Shown: in pieces, positions 36,170-44,217 of the stretch
Layout: each line of letters opens with the position of its first letter
Position numbering within the stretch: the first letter of the stretch is position 1
Assembly: GCF_024436435.1 (NCBI RefSeq)
Contig: NZ_JAFMZP010000002.1
Location: 558,001-622,000, forward strand
Length of the DNA: 64,000 nucleotides
Direction of reading: 5' to 3'
From: Desertivirga xinjiangensis
Lineage (GTDB): Bacteria > Bacteroidota > Bacteroidia > Sphingobacteriales > Sphingobacteriaceae
The notes under the pieces: model-generated
Database searches by the model: none
What the model was told of the DNA's origin: nothing
Seen by the model: the letters and a program-made list of their open reading frames with translations, nothing else
Made by a program: the position numbers and the translations under genes

Positions 36170-36982
36170 TTATGTAGATATTAAGAAGAGTCGGTTTCTG
36201 CTATTTAATTTAAAATCTTCAAGCACTATCAAGTAAACCTTATTACCTGCATCGTATTTCACGCGATAGCGGGAAGGATAATGAACTCCTGTTTTAAGAA
36301 ATGCCTCAGGCTGAGCGATCAGGCTTACTGAATCCGGCTTTGATTGGAGATAAGCAAGCGTAACCATTGGCTCATAAAAGGTGACACGTTTATCATAGGT
36401 ACCGTAAAGGAAGGCCTGAGTGAATGTGCCGCTCATAGAGGAGGGATCGACCCAATGTTTGCCCATTTGAGGAACGCCGCCGGCTATTGGTACAAAGCTT
36501 TCCGGCAAAAACCGTGGCTCCGGTAAATCCTCGATTTTTGGGTCATCCCCAGTGATAGTTAGTCGTTCCTGCTCAGACATCATGTAAAAATGAACGTCGA
36601 AATGTGGTTTGTCAAAAACATTTTCGGGTGGATGTCCATGGGGGTTCCAGTCGAGTGTAACATGATCAAAAGGTGTATGCAGTTTTTGTTGCGGCAGTGG
36701 CAAAGTATAAGATGGTGCTTCCGCGTGAGTTGTATGCAGGTGACTGCCATTAGGAAGGTTTACCAAAGCTTGATCGGTAAGCTGCACTCCTACAGCTATA
36801 GGAGCACCTGTCTCGTCGGTGGTTATAAATGTTTTTGCCTTGCCATTGCCAACGGGCACTTCAATCCCATAGAAGGTTCCCGACTTATCATTTTTTTCGT
36901 CATCCTTTTTACAACTAGTTAAAGTTGAGTTCACCAAAAGTAAAGCCAATAGGCTACCATTAAACAAAGTTTTTGTTTTCAT
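36170..36982 (-). CDS. lipoprotein with DUF5602/TTHB210-like domain
   Basis: The 270-residue lipoprotein has leader MKTKTLFNGSLLALLLVNST then LTSC, followed by a Lys/Asp linker. The mature domain has a His-rich block, PHGHPPENVFDKPHFDVHFY (about residues 112-131), as in DUF5602 proteins. It could bind a metal. FVPIAGGVPQMGKHWVD and YEPMVTLAYL follow. No enzymatic activity is established for the family to my knowledge. Its stop is one base before the hemerythrin-like ATG. A metal- or redox-related pair is inferred from that coupling. Confidence 0.72.
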   Translation of the reverse strand: MKTKTLFNGSLLALLLVNSTLTSCKKDDEKNDKSGTFYGIEVPVGNGKAKTFITTDETGAPIAVGVQLTDQALVNLPNGSHLHTTHAEAPSYTLPLPQQKLHTPFDHVTLDWNPHGHPPENVFDKPHFDVHFYMMSEQERLTITGDDPKIEDLPEPRFLPESFVPIAGGVPQMGKHWVDPSSMSGTFTQAFLYGTYDKRVTFYEPMVTLAYLQSKPDSVSLIAQPEAFLKTGVHYPSRYRVKYDAGNKVYLIVLEDFKLNSRNRLFLIST

Positions 36983-37100
36983 TTGTTGTCGTTTAGATGT
37001 TTATGTGATGCTGGTGATAGATCGCCTGATAAGGCACCGCCTAAAAAGTTTTAAGCGATGCGTGGCATATCACAGTAAATTTTCATAGTATAGACAGAGA

Positions 37101-37574
37101 TTATATCATTTCTACACCATAGTCTTTCAAGGTTTCTGTGTTATGAGTGATTACGTGTGGAGGAGGAGGGCCCTGTAAAGGAGGTAAAGCCTTCATGTCT
37201 TCGGCCGGGGCGCTGTTATCCCAAAACCATTGGTCTAAACCGGCAGGACTAATCCACATTAATACTTTAGCAACATCTGTTTTAACCTGAAAGGTATGGC
37301 TTACTTCTTTCGGCAGATAGACATAGTCTCCTGCTGTTGCTTCAAAAAAGTCGTCGCCAATTTTAAACGTGATTTTCCCTTCTAGCAGGTAATAGGCTTC
37401 GTCTTCATTAGCATGAACGTGCTCTGGTGGTTCTGCACCAGGTTGCACGTCGATTTTCAGAAGTGCGTGGGCATCTCCCGTTTGCTCACCTTTAACTAGG
37501 AAGTGAAAAAGTGCACCGGGAATTGCTCTTGAATTACCGGGCTGAGGCTGATTTAAAAATCCTGGAAGTTTCAT
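37101..37574 (-). CDS. cupin-domain protein
   Basis: The 157-residue protein is a single small beta-barrel cupin. Motif 1 is EHVHANEDEAYYLLEG (His-x-His and Glu ligands, about residues 57-72), and motif 2 is around GDYVYLPKEVSHTFQV (about 83-98, with the third His). Such proteins may be dioxygenases or sugar-binding; the closest look-alikes are annotated only as cupin domain-containing. It is divergent from a MarR-type regulator gene, with a perfect palindrome 19 bases from its start. Repression by that MarR protein is therefore likely. Confidence 0.88.
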   Translation of the reverse strand: MKLPGFLNQPQPGNSRAIPGALFHFLVKGEQTGDAHALLKIDVQPGAEPPEHVHANEDEAYYLLEGKITFKIGDDFFEATAGDYVYLPKEVSHTFQVKTDVAKVLMWISPAGLDQWFWDNSAPAEDMKALPPLQGPPPPHVITHNTETLKDYGVEMI

Positions 37575-37592
37575 AATGTTTTCTTATTTTTG

Positions 37593-37607
37593 GTAAGTTT
37601 AACTTAC
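37593..37607. promoter_or_regulatory. MarR-type operator between the cupin and MarR genes
   Basis: GTAAGTT-T-AACTTAC is a perfect 7+1+7 palindrome in the short divergent region. It lies 19 bases from the cupin start and occupies the -33 position of the predicted marR-type promoter. Binding there would block both genes, which is the usual layout of MarR autorepression. A related half-site GTAAACTGAC follows at 37619. Confidence 0.5.
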
Positions 37608-37629
37608 TACAAATGCAAGGTAAACTGAC

Positions 37630-37637
37630 TATATTTG
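37630..37637 (+). promoter_or_regulatory. -7 element of the MarR-family gene
   Basis: TATATTTG fully matches TAnnTTTG and is 22 bases upstream of the ATG at 37660. The palindromic operator lies where the -33 element is expected. Confidence 0.5.
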
Positions 37638-37659
37638 GCAAATGTTTCTTTAAAAATAT

Positions 37660-38106
37660 ATGAAAAATCGTAAAAACACTGGTGCTTACCTAAGACAATT
37701 ACTGGATGAACTAATTGATAATCTTCATAATACGCTTGCCGGAGCTGGTTATGAAGAGATAAGACCTTCGCACGGTACCGTATTTCAGTATATCCGGGAT
37801 TCTGGCTCGAGAATCACAGAATTGGCTGCTGAAGGTAAAATTACCAAGCAGTCAATGAGTGCAATCGTTTATGAACTCGAAGAAAAGGGGTATTTGACGC
37901 GGAAGCCTGACGTTTCGGATAAAAGGGCGGTATTATTTATACTTACAGCGAAAGGAGAACAGGTTAAAGCGCTGGGCCAGTCTATTAATTATGAATTTGA
38001 AAAAAATTGGGAGGCGAAACTAGGGAAGAAAAAGTATGCCGATTTCAGAAATAGTCTCGAACTCTTGTGTGATGATACCACCTTATTGAAAACCGAAAAT
38101 AGTTGA
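37660..38106 (+). CDS. MarR-family transcriptional regulator
   Basis: The 148-residue protein has a winged helix-turn-helix. The HTH lies in RITELAAEGKITKQSMSAIV (about residues 51-70), followed by the wing YLTRKPDVSDKRAVLFILT (about 78-96), the hallmark of MarR proteins (DxRxxxxxLT). A C-terminal dimer helix follows. It is divergent from a cupin gene over an 85-base region that contains a perfect palindrome. It probably represses both genes and is released by a small ligand, which the sequence does not identify. Confidence 0.92.
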   Translation: MKNRKNTGAYLRQLLDELIDNLHNTLAGAGYEEIRPSHGTVFQYIRDSGSRITELAAEGKITKQSMSAIVYELEEKGYLTRKPDVSDKRAVLFILTAKGEQVKALGQSINYEFEKNWEAKLGKKKYADFRNSLELLCDDTTLLKTENS

Positions 38107-38172
38107 AAGCAGATATTTCTATCCTTGTATTAATATGTTCTTTTTACTTGTCATTTCTGTAAATACTTTATA

Positions 38173-39354
38173 ATGAGATACTACTTACTTCTATTAACAG
38201 TCCTTGTAATTTTTACGGGATGTGAAAAAGATAATAATGTTTTAAATGAGCCCAAGGTGAACGAGCCAGAAGTTATCGTGCCGGAAGCTAAAGAGTTTCA
38301 GGTGCTTGGCTGGACTCAGGCGGGAAATAACGACAACCTCGTGCCTGCCTTATGGACAGACGGCCGTCAGCTTAGCTTCCTGCCAACCCATATTAACGCA
38401 CACTATAAAATGAGCTTCAGCAGCAGGGCGGATGGAAATTGGTTATATTTTGGGATAGAAGATATTCATTCGCCATCTTCCTCAAAAGCTGTCATGTGGC
38501 AGGGTATTACCAAAACCGTTCTATCGGAAAAGACCCTGCATGCTGTTCAGCAGGAGCGTATTAATGGTTTCTCAGTAAATCCGGTCAGTAATGAGATTTA
38601 TATCCTTGCAGCCAATGAAAAAGACTATTATTACGACTATTATTACTACAAAGTCAGCAAAGGAGGGAACGCTGTTTCTAAGACTTCTATAAATGCAGGG
38701 GCGCATGGAATGCCTGTTTATATTCAGGCAAACGGTTCAGATGTTCATTTGATTACAGTTACTCAGGTTTATACTGATGTGAATTCTGAGGGGAAAACCA
38801 TTATCAAACATTTGAAAAATAATGTCCTTTATGCATCCTATGAGATTGACCTAAATGAAGAAATATACCTGTGGAACAACCTGTTTGTAGGTACAGCAGC
38901 TATTGTAAACGACGTATGTCATTTATTGGCTTATGCAGATCACTCCAATGATTATTATTACCTAAAGCTGAGCAAAGATGCTCCGATAGTGCAACGGCCA
39001 GTCCAAACAGATGGTTATACACCGTCTTTCGGTGCGGAAACCGGTAGCATTTTTTCAGGGTCAGGAGTATATGAAAACGGCCAGTTTTATATAGCTGCGA
39101 AAAATGGAGCCGGGGATGTGGCTTGCCTTGTAATTGACGTGACACCGACTATTCCAACAACTAACAAAGTTTCGCTCGAAACGGCTCAAACTCACACGGG
39201 GTATACTGCTTTGAAAACGTATAAATATGGGGATGACATATACATTAACGGAGTGGCTGACGATTATGGCGTTTATTGGAAAAATTCAAAGCTGATTGTT
39301 CCAGATAAAAGCGGTTTAAACCAGTCGAGGATAGCCCATATTAGTTATCAGTAA
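38173..39354 (+). CDS. lipoprotein of unknown function, propeller-like
   Basis: The 393-residue protein has a lipoprotein leader (LLLTVLVIFTGC, Cys17). A short acidic/Pro linker follows, and then a repetitive beta-rich body with recurring blocks of about 45-50 residues built around V/L-aromatic strands (VLGWTQAG, WLYFGIED, EIYILAANE, FYIAAKNG, DIYINGVAD). This suggests a beta-propeller. A Tyr-rich run (YYYDYYYYK) is near residue 155. No catalytic motif is recognised. It stands alone between the MarR gene and a convergent lipoprotein gene; location at the outer membrane is inferred from the lipobox. Confidence 0.6.
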   Translation: MRYYLLLLTVLVIFTGCEKDNNVLNEPKVNEPEVIVPEAKEFQVLGWTQAGNNDNLVPALWTDGRQLSFLPTHINAHYKMSFSSRADGNWLYFGIEDIHSPSSSKAVMWQGITKTVLSEKTLHAVQQERINGFSVNPVSNEIYILAANEKDYYYDYYYYKVSKGGNAVSKTSINAGAHGMPVYIQANGSDVHLITVTQVYTDVNSEGKTIIKHLKNNVLYASYEIDLNEEIYLWNNLFVGTAAIVNDVCHLLAYADHSNDYYYLKLSKDAPIVQRPVQTDGYTPSFGAETGSIFSGSGVYENGQFYIAAKNGAGDVACLVIDVTPTIPTTNKVSLETAQTHTGYTALKTYKYGDDIYINGVADDYGVYWKNSKLIVPDKSGLNQSRIAHISYQ

Positions 39355-39472
39355 CAGTTTTGCGTGGATCTTTTCAATGTTGTTGCTTTTCAAGAGCCTC
39401 ATACCACATGGATAAGATCTCAGGCTACTATTAAGGTGGATGGCCCAAATGTGGCCGAAGTTAATCAAGAAA

Positions 39473-39506
39473 TTTGGCAAGATCGCTTAAGGCGATTCTT
39501 GCCAAA
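39473..39506 (-). terminator. terminator between two convergent lipoprotein genes
   Basis: TTTGGCAAGATCGC (39473-39486) pairs with GCGATTCTTGCCAAA (39492-39506), with one bulged T and a 5-base loop. The A/T-rich flanks serve best as a minus-strand U-run (TTTCTT) for the gene ending at 39535. It may also stop the gene ending at 39354. Confidence 0.7.
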
Positions 39507-39534
39507 AATACCTGATTGCTTTTCAACGTGGTAT

Positions 39535-40344
39535 TTAATATATGTAAGTGACCAGGAAATTATTTGAATTAAACTTCAGAGACTGGAGCTGGTAATCTTT
39601 AATTTCATAGGTGAAAGTTTCGGTTTCTGTCTCCTGCACGGTGTTGTTATACATCAACGTTTTTGTCACTTTAAGGGGTAAATGTCTCAAAGTATTTAAG
39701 AAAGCAAAGTTGTATATCTGAAAGTCTTTAGCCACCAGGTGCCAGGGGTCTATCAATGGCCATGGATTTACAAAAAGTTCCTCTGAGTAGCCTTCGATGT
39801 CGAAAATAACTTTGCTATTAGGGTTTGTCTCACTTTGAGTTTCAATTTTTTTAGCCCTTTTTTGGCCATCGTACTCGTAGGTAGTGACGCTTTTTAAGAC
39901 ACTTCTCAAATCATCGAATTCAAAATACTTCATCTGTTTCAGGCTCAGGTCGGCATTGTATACAAACTCTAAACGCGTTCCCGGGTAAGTTGTGCCTACT
40001 AGTTTTTCAGTAATGCTGCTCACCTGTCCCTGTGGAGTGTACTGGTAATTCTCTTCCATCATATCCGATTTAATTACCTGAGTAAGCCTTTTGCCGGTGT
40101 ATTTAAATTCCCGGGTCATTGTAGTGGTACCTGCACCACCGGCTATTGTAGCTTTCACTGTACTGTCCGGATTGTAGGTATAAGTTTCTTCCCCTGAATT
40201 TCCCCATTTTATACTTTTTACAAGCTTAGGAGCGAAAACAGGATCTATAATAATTTCGTCAGAATTGTCGTCTTCTTGGCAGGAAGTAAAGGTCAGGCTA
40301 GATATCAGAAATAAAACGGCAGGTAAGGTAAAAATTGTTTTCAT
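39535..40344 (-). CDS. lipoprotein with YD-repeat-like strands (DUF4595-like)
   Basis: The 269-residue lipoprotein has leader ending LTFTSC (about residue 22) and an acidic linker. The body is made of repeated beta-hairpins of the YD/RHS type: ETYTYNPDSTVKA, REFKYTGKRLTQV, ENYQYTPQGQVSSI, TTYEYDGQKRAKKI. Such DUF4595-like proteins are common in Bacteroidota and have no established function. It is downstream of the methyltransferase gene and in the same orientation, but an intervening hairpin separates them. Family naming is tentative. Confidence 0.65.
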   Translation of the reverse strand: MKTIFTLPAVLFLISSLTFTSCQEDDNSDEIIIDPVFAPKLVKSIKWGNSGEETYTYNPDSTVKATIAGGAGTTTMTREFKYTGKRLTQVIKSDMMEENYQYTPQGQVSSITEKLVGTTYPGTRLEFVYNADLSLKQMKYFEFDDLRSVLKSVTTYEYDGQKRAKKIETQSETNPNSKVIFDIEGYSEELFVNPWPLIDPWHLVAKDFQIYNFAFLNTLRHLPLKVTKTLMYNNTVQETETETFTYEIKDYQLQSLKFNSNNFLVTYIY

Positions 40345-40493
40345 TATATAATACCGGAAATTATACCGGGCACCTATCCATACGTACTAGTCTAGCAAAA
40401 CGCTACTGGGAAAATTATTTTGTATAAACTTTTGGATCATGTAGTATGAATATATAAGCTTTGGTGGAAAGGAAGTTGCAGGCATACAGCTAA

Positions 40494-40525
40494 TTCCGGG
40501 TTGTGAGAAACTCTTTAACCCGGAA
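40494..40525. terminator. hairpin downstream of the methyltransferase gene
   Basis: TTCCGGGTT (40494-40502) and AACCCGGAA (40517-40525) form a perfect 9-bp stem with a 14-base loop, 13 bases beyond the methyltransferase stop. The following U-run is weak, so efficiency as a terminator is uncertain. Confidence 0.55.
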
Positions 40526-40537
40526 CCAGGAAGACGA

Positions 40538-41056
40538 TCACTTCTTCGGCACTGTCCACACATAAACTGTCTTTCCACCAACATCCAGCGTCTGTTCCGG
40601 CTTCCAGTCGCCCATATCGAAGGCATGAGAGACAATCCTGCTACCAGGCTTTAATTGCTTCAGGAGAATGGGTTTGAGCTTCATATTTATGTCGGGTAAC
40701 AAGTATAATGTAACTACTGTAGCTTTGCTGAAGTCAGTTTTGAATAGATCGGCTTCGACGAAATTGACCTTGGAGGTAACATTTTCCTTTTTTGCATTGT
40801 CGTTAGCCTCTTTAATTCTTTCAGGGTCGTAATCTATTCCTGTTCCCCGCACTCCGTAGCGCTTTGCTGCAGTTATTACAATTCTTCCATCACCACAGCC
40901 CAGGTCATAAAGGATGTCGCTCGACTTTACATTTGCAGCTTTCAGCATTGCGTCGACCACTGGCTGAGGAGTTGGAACATAGGGAACCTGGGCGACGGCC
41001 CAGCCTGATGCGCTTAGCATCAGCAGGAGAATGAGTAGATTTTTAAGGGTTTTCAT
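40538..41056 (-). CDS. class I SAM-dependent methyltransferase with N-terminal signal peptide
   Basis: The 172-residue protein has a Rossmann-type methyltransferase core. The SAM-binding motif is DLGCGDGRIV (about residues 51-60), the acidic end of strand 2 is GIDYDPER, and VEADLF and VVTLYLLP follow. It resembles the small family related to lysine methyltransferases of the FAM173 type. Unusually it starts with a clear signal peptide (MKTLKNLLILLLMLSASGWA, cleaved after VAQ). Export would put a SAM enzyme in the periplasm, where SAM is not known to be present. It is the last gene of a likely unit with the permease (32-base gap) and the FAD-Rieske protein. Confidence 0.8.
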   Translation of the reverse strand: MKTLKNLLILLLMLSASGWAVAQVPYVPTPQPVVDAMLKAANVKSSDILYDLGCGDGRIVITAAKRYGVRGTGIDYDPERIKEANDNAKKENVTSKVNFVEADLFKTDFSKATVVTLYLLPDINMKLKPILLKQLKPGSRIVSHAFDMGDWKPEQTLDVGGKTVYVWTVPKK

Positions 41057-41088
41057 TTTATATTGTTTAATGGATGATTATAGTCTGA

Positions 41089-42477
41089 TCATGCAGTAGA
41101 CTCAAAATATTTTTTTCTCTTCCGATTCTTTCGACCAAAAGCAAAATTTACGATCAGGCCGCTAAGCAGTATTACTATTCCCGCCAGTGCTCCCATACCT
41201 GTATACATGATGCTGGCATACAATAGGTAACAACTTGTGAAACAGAACACAAGCGGTGTTAGTGGATAAAAAGGAACCTTAAAAGGTCTGGCTTGCCTGG
41301 GTTCTTTAACCCTCAGCAGAAAAAGGGCTATTCCAACCAATAAAAAGAAGAACCAAAATACCGGAGCTGTATATTGTACTATTGTTTCGAATCCGCTCCG
41401 GGTAAAAAAGCCCATACTGATCAGAGCAAGTGCAATCAGGGCTTGAACCCAAAAAGCAGTTACAGGCGTTGAGTTTTTATAGTCCCATCGCCCCAGTTGT
41501 CCAAATGGTTTAAAATCCCGGCCCAAGGCAAAATTCGTTCTGGCACCTGTAAACATTGTTGCATTTGCCGAAGTTAATGCCGATAAAGCAACAATGCCTG
41601 CAAGGATCATAACTCCTGGGGGGCCGAACGTCGCTTTCATTACATCTGTACCCACAGCTCCGGATTTAGACATGGCATCAAGACCAAGGGTGTTCACGTA
41701 GGCAAAGTTAACAAGCAGGTAAATTAAGGTAATTGCAATCAAGCCGGTCATTAATGCTCTTACAATCTGTTGACTGCCAGCTTTCATTTCGGAAGAAATA
41801 TAAGCTGCCTCATTCCAGCCTCCAAAGGTTAAAAGAACAATAACCATAGCCATTCCAAAGGAACTGTCGGCTGAAGCCCTCGCAACATTATGAGTATGCT
41901 CAACGCTTGTATCGGCAAAGAACAAACCGGCGACAATCACAAAGAGCACGCCTATGACTTCCAGGCCTGTCAGAAGCTTTTGCGTACCGCTCCCGAATTG
42001 CACTCCTGCAATGTTTATCGCTGTGAGGGCAACCACCGCCAGAGCGGCATATATTATGGAGGAATACTTAATAGGATTGTAAACTTCGGCCATATAATCG
42101 CCAAAGATAAAGGCAAGTAATGCGATTGAACCAGTTTGGATAACAGTCATCCTGGCCCATGCAAACATGAATCCCATATTTTGTCCGTAGGCGCGGTAAA
42201 TAAAATGATAATCTCCTCCTGTATTTGGAAAGGCGGTGCTCAATTCAGCATAGCAAAGCGCCCCTATCAATGACATCAAACCCCCCAGAACCCAAACCGA
42301 AAAGAAAATCGTTTCATCAGCGGAATTCGCTGCAACAAGAGAGGGAGTGCGAAAAATGCCAGCACCTACTACAATACCAATGATCAACGCTATTGCATCG
42401 CTTAACTCCAACGTTTTTCGCGGCTCATTTAGCGTTGATTGCAGGTTATTAGCATCCGGGCTAGCATCTTTATTCAT
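41089..42477 (-). CDS. APC-family amino acid permease
   Basis: The 462-residue inner-membrane protein has about twelve hydrophobic segments. It has the APC-family first-helix motif GIVVGAGIFRTPS (about residues 34-46) and the later conserved blocks CYAELSTAFPNTGGDY and FGGWNEAAYISSEMK. The pattern fits LAT-type transporters of neutral amino acids; specificity cannot be read off. The N-terminal 25 residues are hydrophilic. It lies between the FAD-Rieske gene and the exported methyltransferase gene, all on the minus strand. The context suggests uptake of an amino acid or amine that the FAD enzyme could oxidise, which is an inference. Confidence 0.92.
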   Translation of the reverse strand: MNKDASPDANNLQSTLNEPRKTLELSDAIALIIGIVVGAGIFRTPSLVAANSADETIFFSVWVLGGLMSLIGALCYAELSTAFPNTGGDYHFIYRAYGQNMGFMFAWARMTVIQTGSIALLAFIFGDYMAEVYNPIKYSSIIYAALAVVALTAINIAGVQFGSGTQKLLTGLEVIGVLFVIVAGLFFADTSVEHTHNVARASADSSFGMAMVIVLLTFGGWNEAAYISSEMKAGSQQIVRALMTGLIAITLIYLLVNFAYVNTLGLDAMSKSGAVGTDVMKATFGPPGVMILAGIVALSALTSANATMFTGARTNFALGRDFKPFGQLGRWDYKNSTPVTAFWVQALIALALISMGFFTRSGFETIVQYTAPVFWFFFLLVGIALFLLRVKEPRQARPFKVPFYPLTPLVFCFTSCYLLYASIMYTGMGALAGIVILLSGLIVNFAFGRKNRKRKKYFESTA

Positions 42478-42577
42478 ACAAACTGAATTAAGAACTACTA
42501 TCTAACCACCAGAGTTGGTAACAGTTTTATTTTGTTTTGGTCTGTTACCCAGTGGTTTATTCTTGCTCAGTAAATTC

Positions 42578-44077
42578 TCAGATTTGATTTAATTTTTTTA
42601 AAGGGTTATAAGCCGGCCCTTCGAGCACTTCTCCGTCTATCGCGAAGCGACTTCCATGACATGGGCAGTCCCAGCTTTTTTCAGCGGCATTCCAGTGAAC
42701 AATGCAACCCATATGCGGGCAGATCGCTGATACTGCATGTAAGCTGCCACTTTCATTTCGGTAAACCGCGCATTTTGTGCCGTTTAATTTGATTACTTTG
42801 CCCTCATTTGGCTTGACCTCCGATAGTTCATTAGCGTCTTCTTTGAACAACCAGTCTTTTGCCAACTCGTAGGCTACCGTAAAATTCTCTTTTGCAAATT
42901 TGCTTGCAGACGCTAAAGGAGTAATTCGTGAGGCGTCATATGTTTTGCTCCATGGGTTCTCTATTTCCTGTATTTGATCGCTGATGATCATTGCGGCCAG
43001 GGTGCCGTAGGTTAATCCGTCGGCGGCAAAGCCTGTGGCGATATAAGTTTTGTTGTCTGCAATGCTTTTGCCGATATATGGAATTCCATCCGCAGGTTTG
43101 AACTGCTGTGCCGACCAGCGATACTCTACACTGGCAACGTCAAAGCGCTCACGTAAAAACGCTTCTAGTTTTTCGAAACTATCTGCGTTCTCTTCCTTGA
43201 GACCGACTTTATGCATCTGCCCCAAAGCCATCAGGATCTTACCTTTTGGAGAGTCTGCGGTTCTTACGGAATAATGCTCTGAAGACTGCATTTCCCAATA
43301 GACGCCGGCAGCCGGGTATTCACCCTTAAGGGTGACACCCACTGCATACTCCCTGTAAGCTTCCAATAGTGTATGTACAAAATAGATTCCTTTAGGTGTA
43401 TGCGTGGCCATAATGACCTGTGAGGCGGTGATATTTCCGGATGTTGTTTCAACTACACATGTCTCACCTTCTTTTACGTTGGTGGCACGTGTACCTTCAA
43501 AGATCTGGCAGCCGGAGGAGTAGATTTTTGTCGCCAGACCAGTAACATATTTAAGCGGGTTAAACTGTGCTTGATTTTGGAGGGAAAATCCCTCGCTAAC
43601 CGGCATAGGGTAGGATATATGTGGGAATACTTCAAGCCCCGCTGTTTCTGCTGCTTCCTTTTCTTTTATTACAAAAGATTCGCTTTTCCCTTCGACGCTG
43701 AACAATGTCCAGGGCACACGTTCAAAACTGCATTCGATTCCTTCATTTCCAGCGATTTGTTCAATAAGATCTATCGCGGCGGCTCTTGAATTCACCACCT
43801 CTTTCATCTTATTTGCATCAAACTTGCTTCCTACATTATGCAATCCTTCCCCGCCTATGGTGGCGTAGAGGTTTCCTGTTGAAAATCCAGTAGCTCCTTC
43901 GCCTATTTTACGAGCCTCAACAACTGCTACTGATTTGCCTGCTTTTGACAATAAATAGGCTGCTGTAATACCTGTAATTCCTCCGCCAATGATCGCCACA
44001 TCTACATTTAAATCACCGCGTAGTTGCGGATAGGTAGTTTCAGGACTTGCATCTCTCCAAACTGAAGGGTTTTCCAT
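42578..44077 (-). CDS. FAD-dependent oxidoreductase with C-terminal Rieske domain
   Basis: The 499-residue protein joins a DAO-type FAD domain to a Rieske [2Fe-2S] domain. The dinucleotide motif is VAIIGGGITGITAAYLL (about residues 28-44), and the second FAD contact region is TYIATGFAADGLTYG near 365-380. The Rieske ligands are C453, H455, C471 and H474 (CPHMGC and CPCH), with C458-C473 as the structural pair. Proteins of this design are known mainly from genome annotation; a deaminating or demethylating oxidase with its own electron outlet is plausible. No signal peptide is present, so it is cytoplasmic. It is the first gene of the unit with the permease, and divergent from dinB. Confidence 0.92.
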   Translation of the reverse strand: MENPSVWRDASPETTYPQLRGDLNVDVAIIGGGITGITAAYLLSKAGKSVAVVEARKIGEGATGFSTGNLYATIGGEGLHNVGSKFDANKMKEVVNSRAAAIDLIEQIAGNEGIECSFERVPWTLFSVEGKSESFVIKEKEAAETAGLEVFPHISYPMPVSEGFSLQNQAQFNPLKYVTGLATKIYSSGCQIFEGTRATNVKEGETCVVETTSGNITASQVIMATHTPKGIYFVHTLLEAYREYAVGVTLKGEYPAAGVYWEMQSSEHYSVRTADSPKGKILMALGQMHKVGLKEENADSFEKLEAFLRERFDVASVEYRWSAQQFKPADGIPYIGKSIADNKTYIATGFAADGLTYGTLAAMIISDQIQEIENPWSKTYDASRITPLASASKFAKENFTVAYELAKDWLFKEDANELSEVKPNEGKVIKLNGTKCAVYRNESGSLHAVSAICPHMGCIVHWNAAEKSWDCPCHGSRFAIDGEVLEGPAYNPLKKLNQI

Positions 44078-44203
44078 AGTGTCTTTTTTAATGGGTGTTA
44101 TGTAATAATGAATAGCAGGAAAAATGGTTTAAGAAAAGTTTGTCAAAACTCCGTAAGCAATGTCAGGATTTGAAAATTTAACCCCGCGTTTCGGTGCGGC
44201 CCT

Positions 44204-44211
44204 TATATTTG
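44204..44211 (+). promoter_or_regulatory. -7 element of dinB
   Basis: TATATTTG matches TAnnTTTG completely, only 6 bases before the preferred dinB ATG (44218). Transcription would start at or next to the ATG, implying a leaderless or nearly leaderless mRNA. No -33 element was found. Confidence 0.4.
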
Positions 44212-44217
44212 TATTTC

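Noticed and set aside
39364-39567. 67-codon frame between two convergent lipoprotein genes
   Set aside because: It spans the terminator hairpin and overlaps the next gene; composition is not protein-like.
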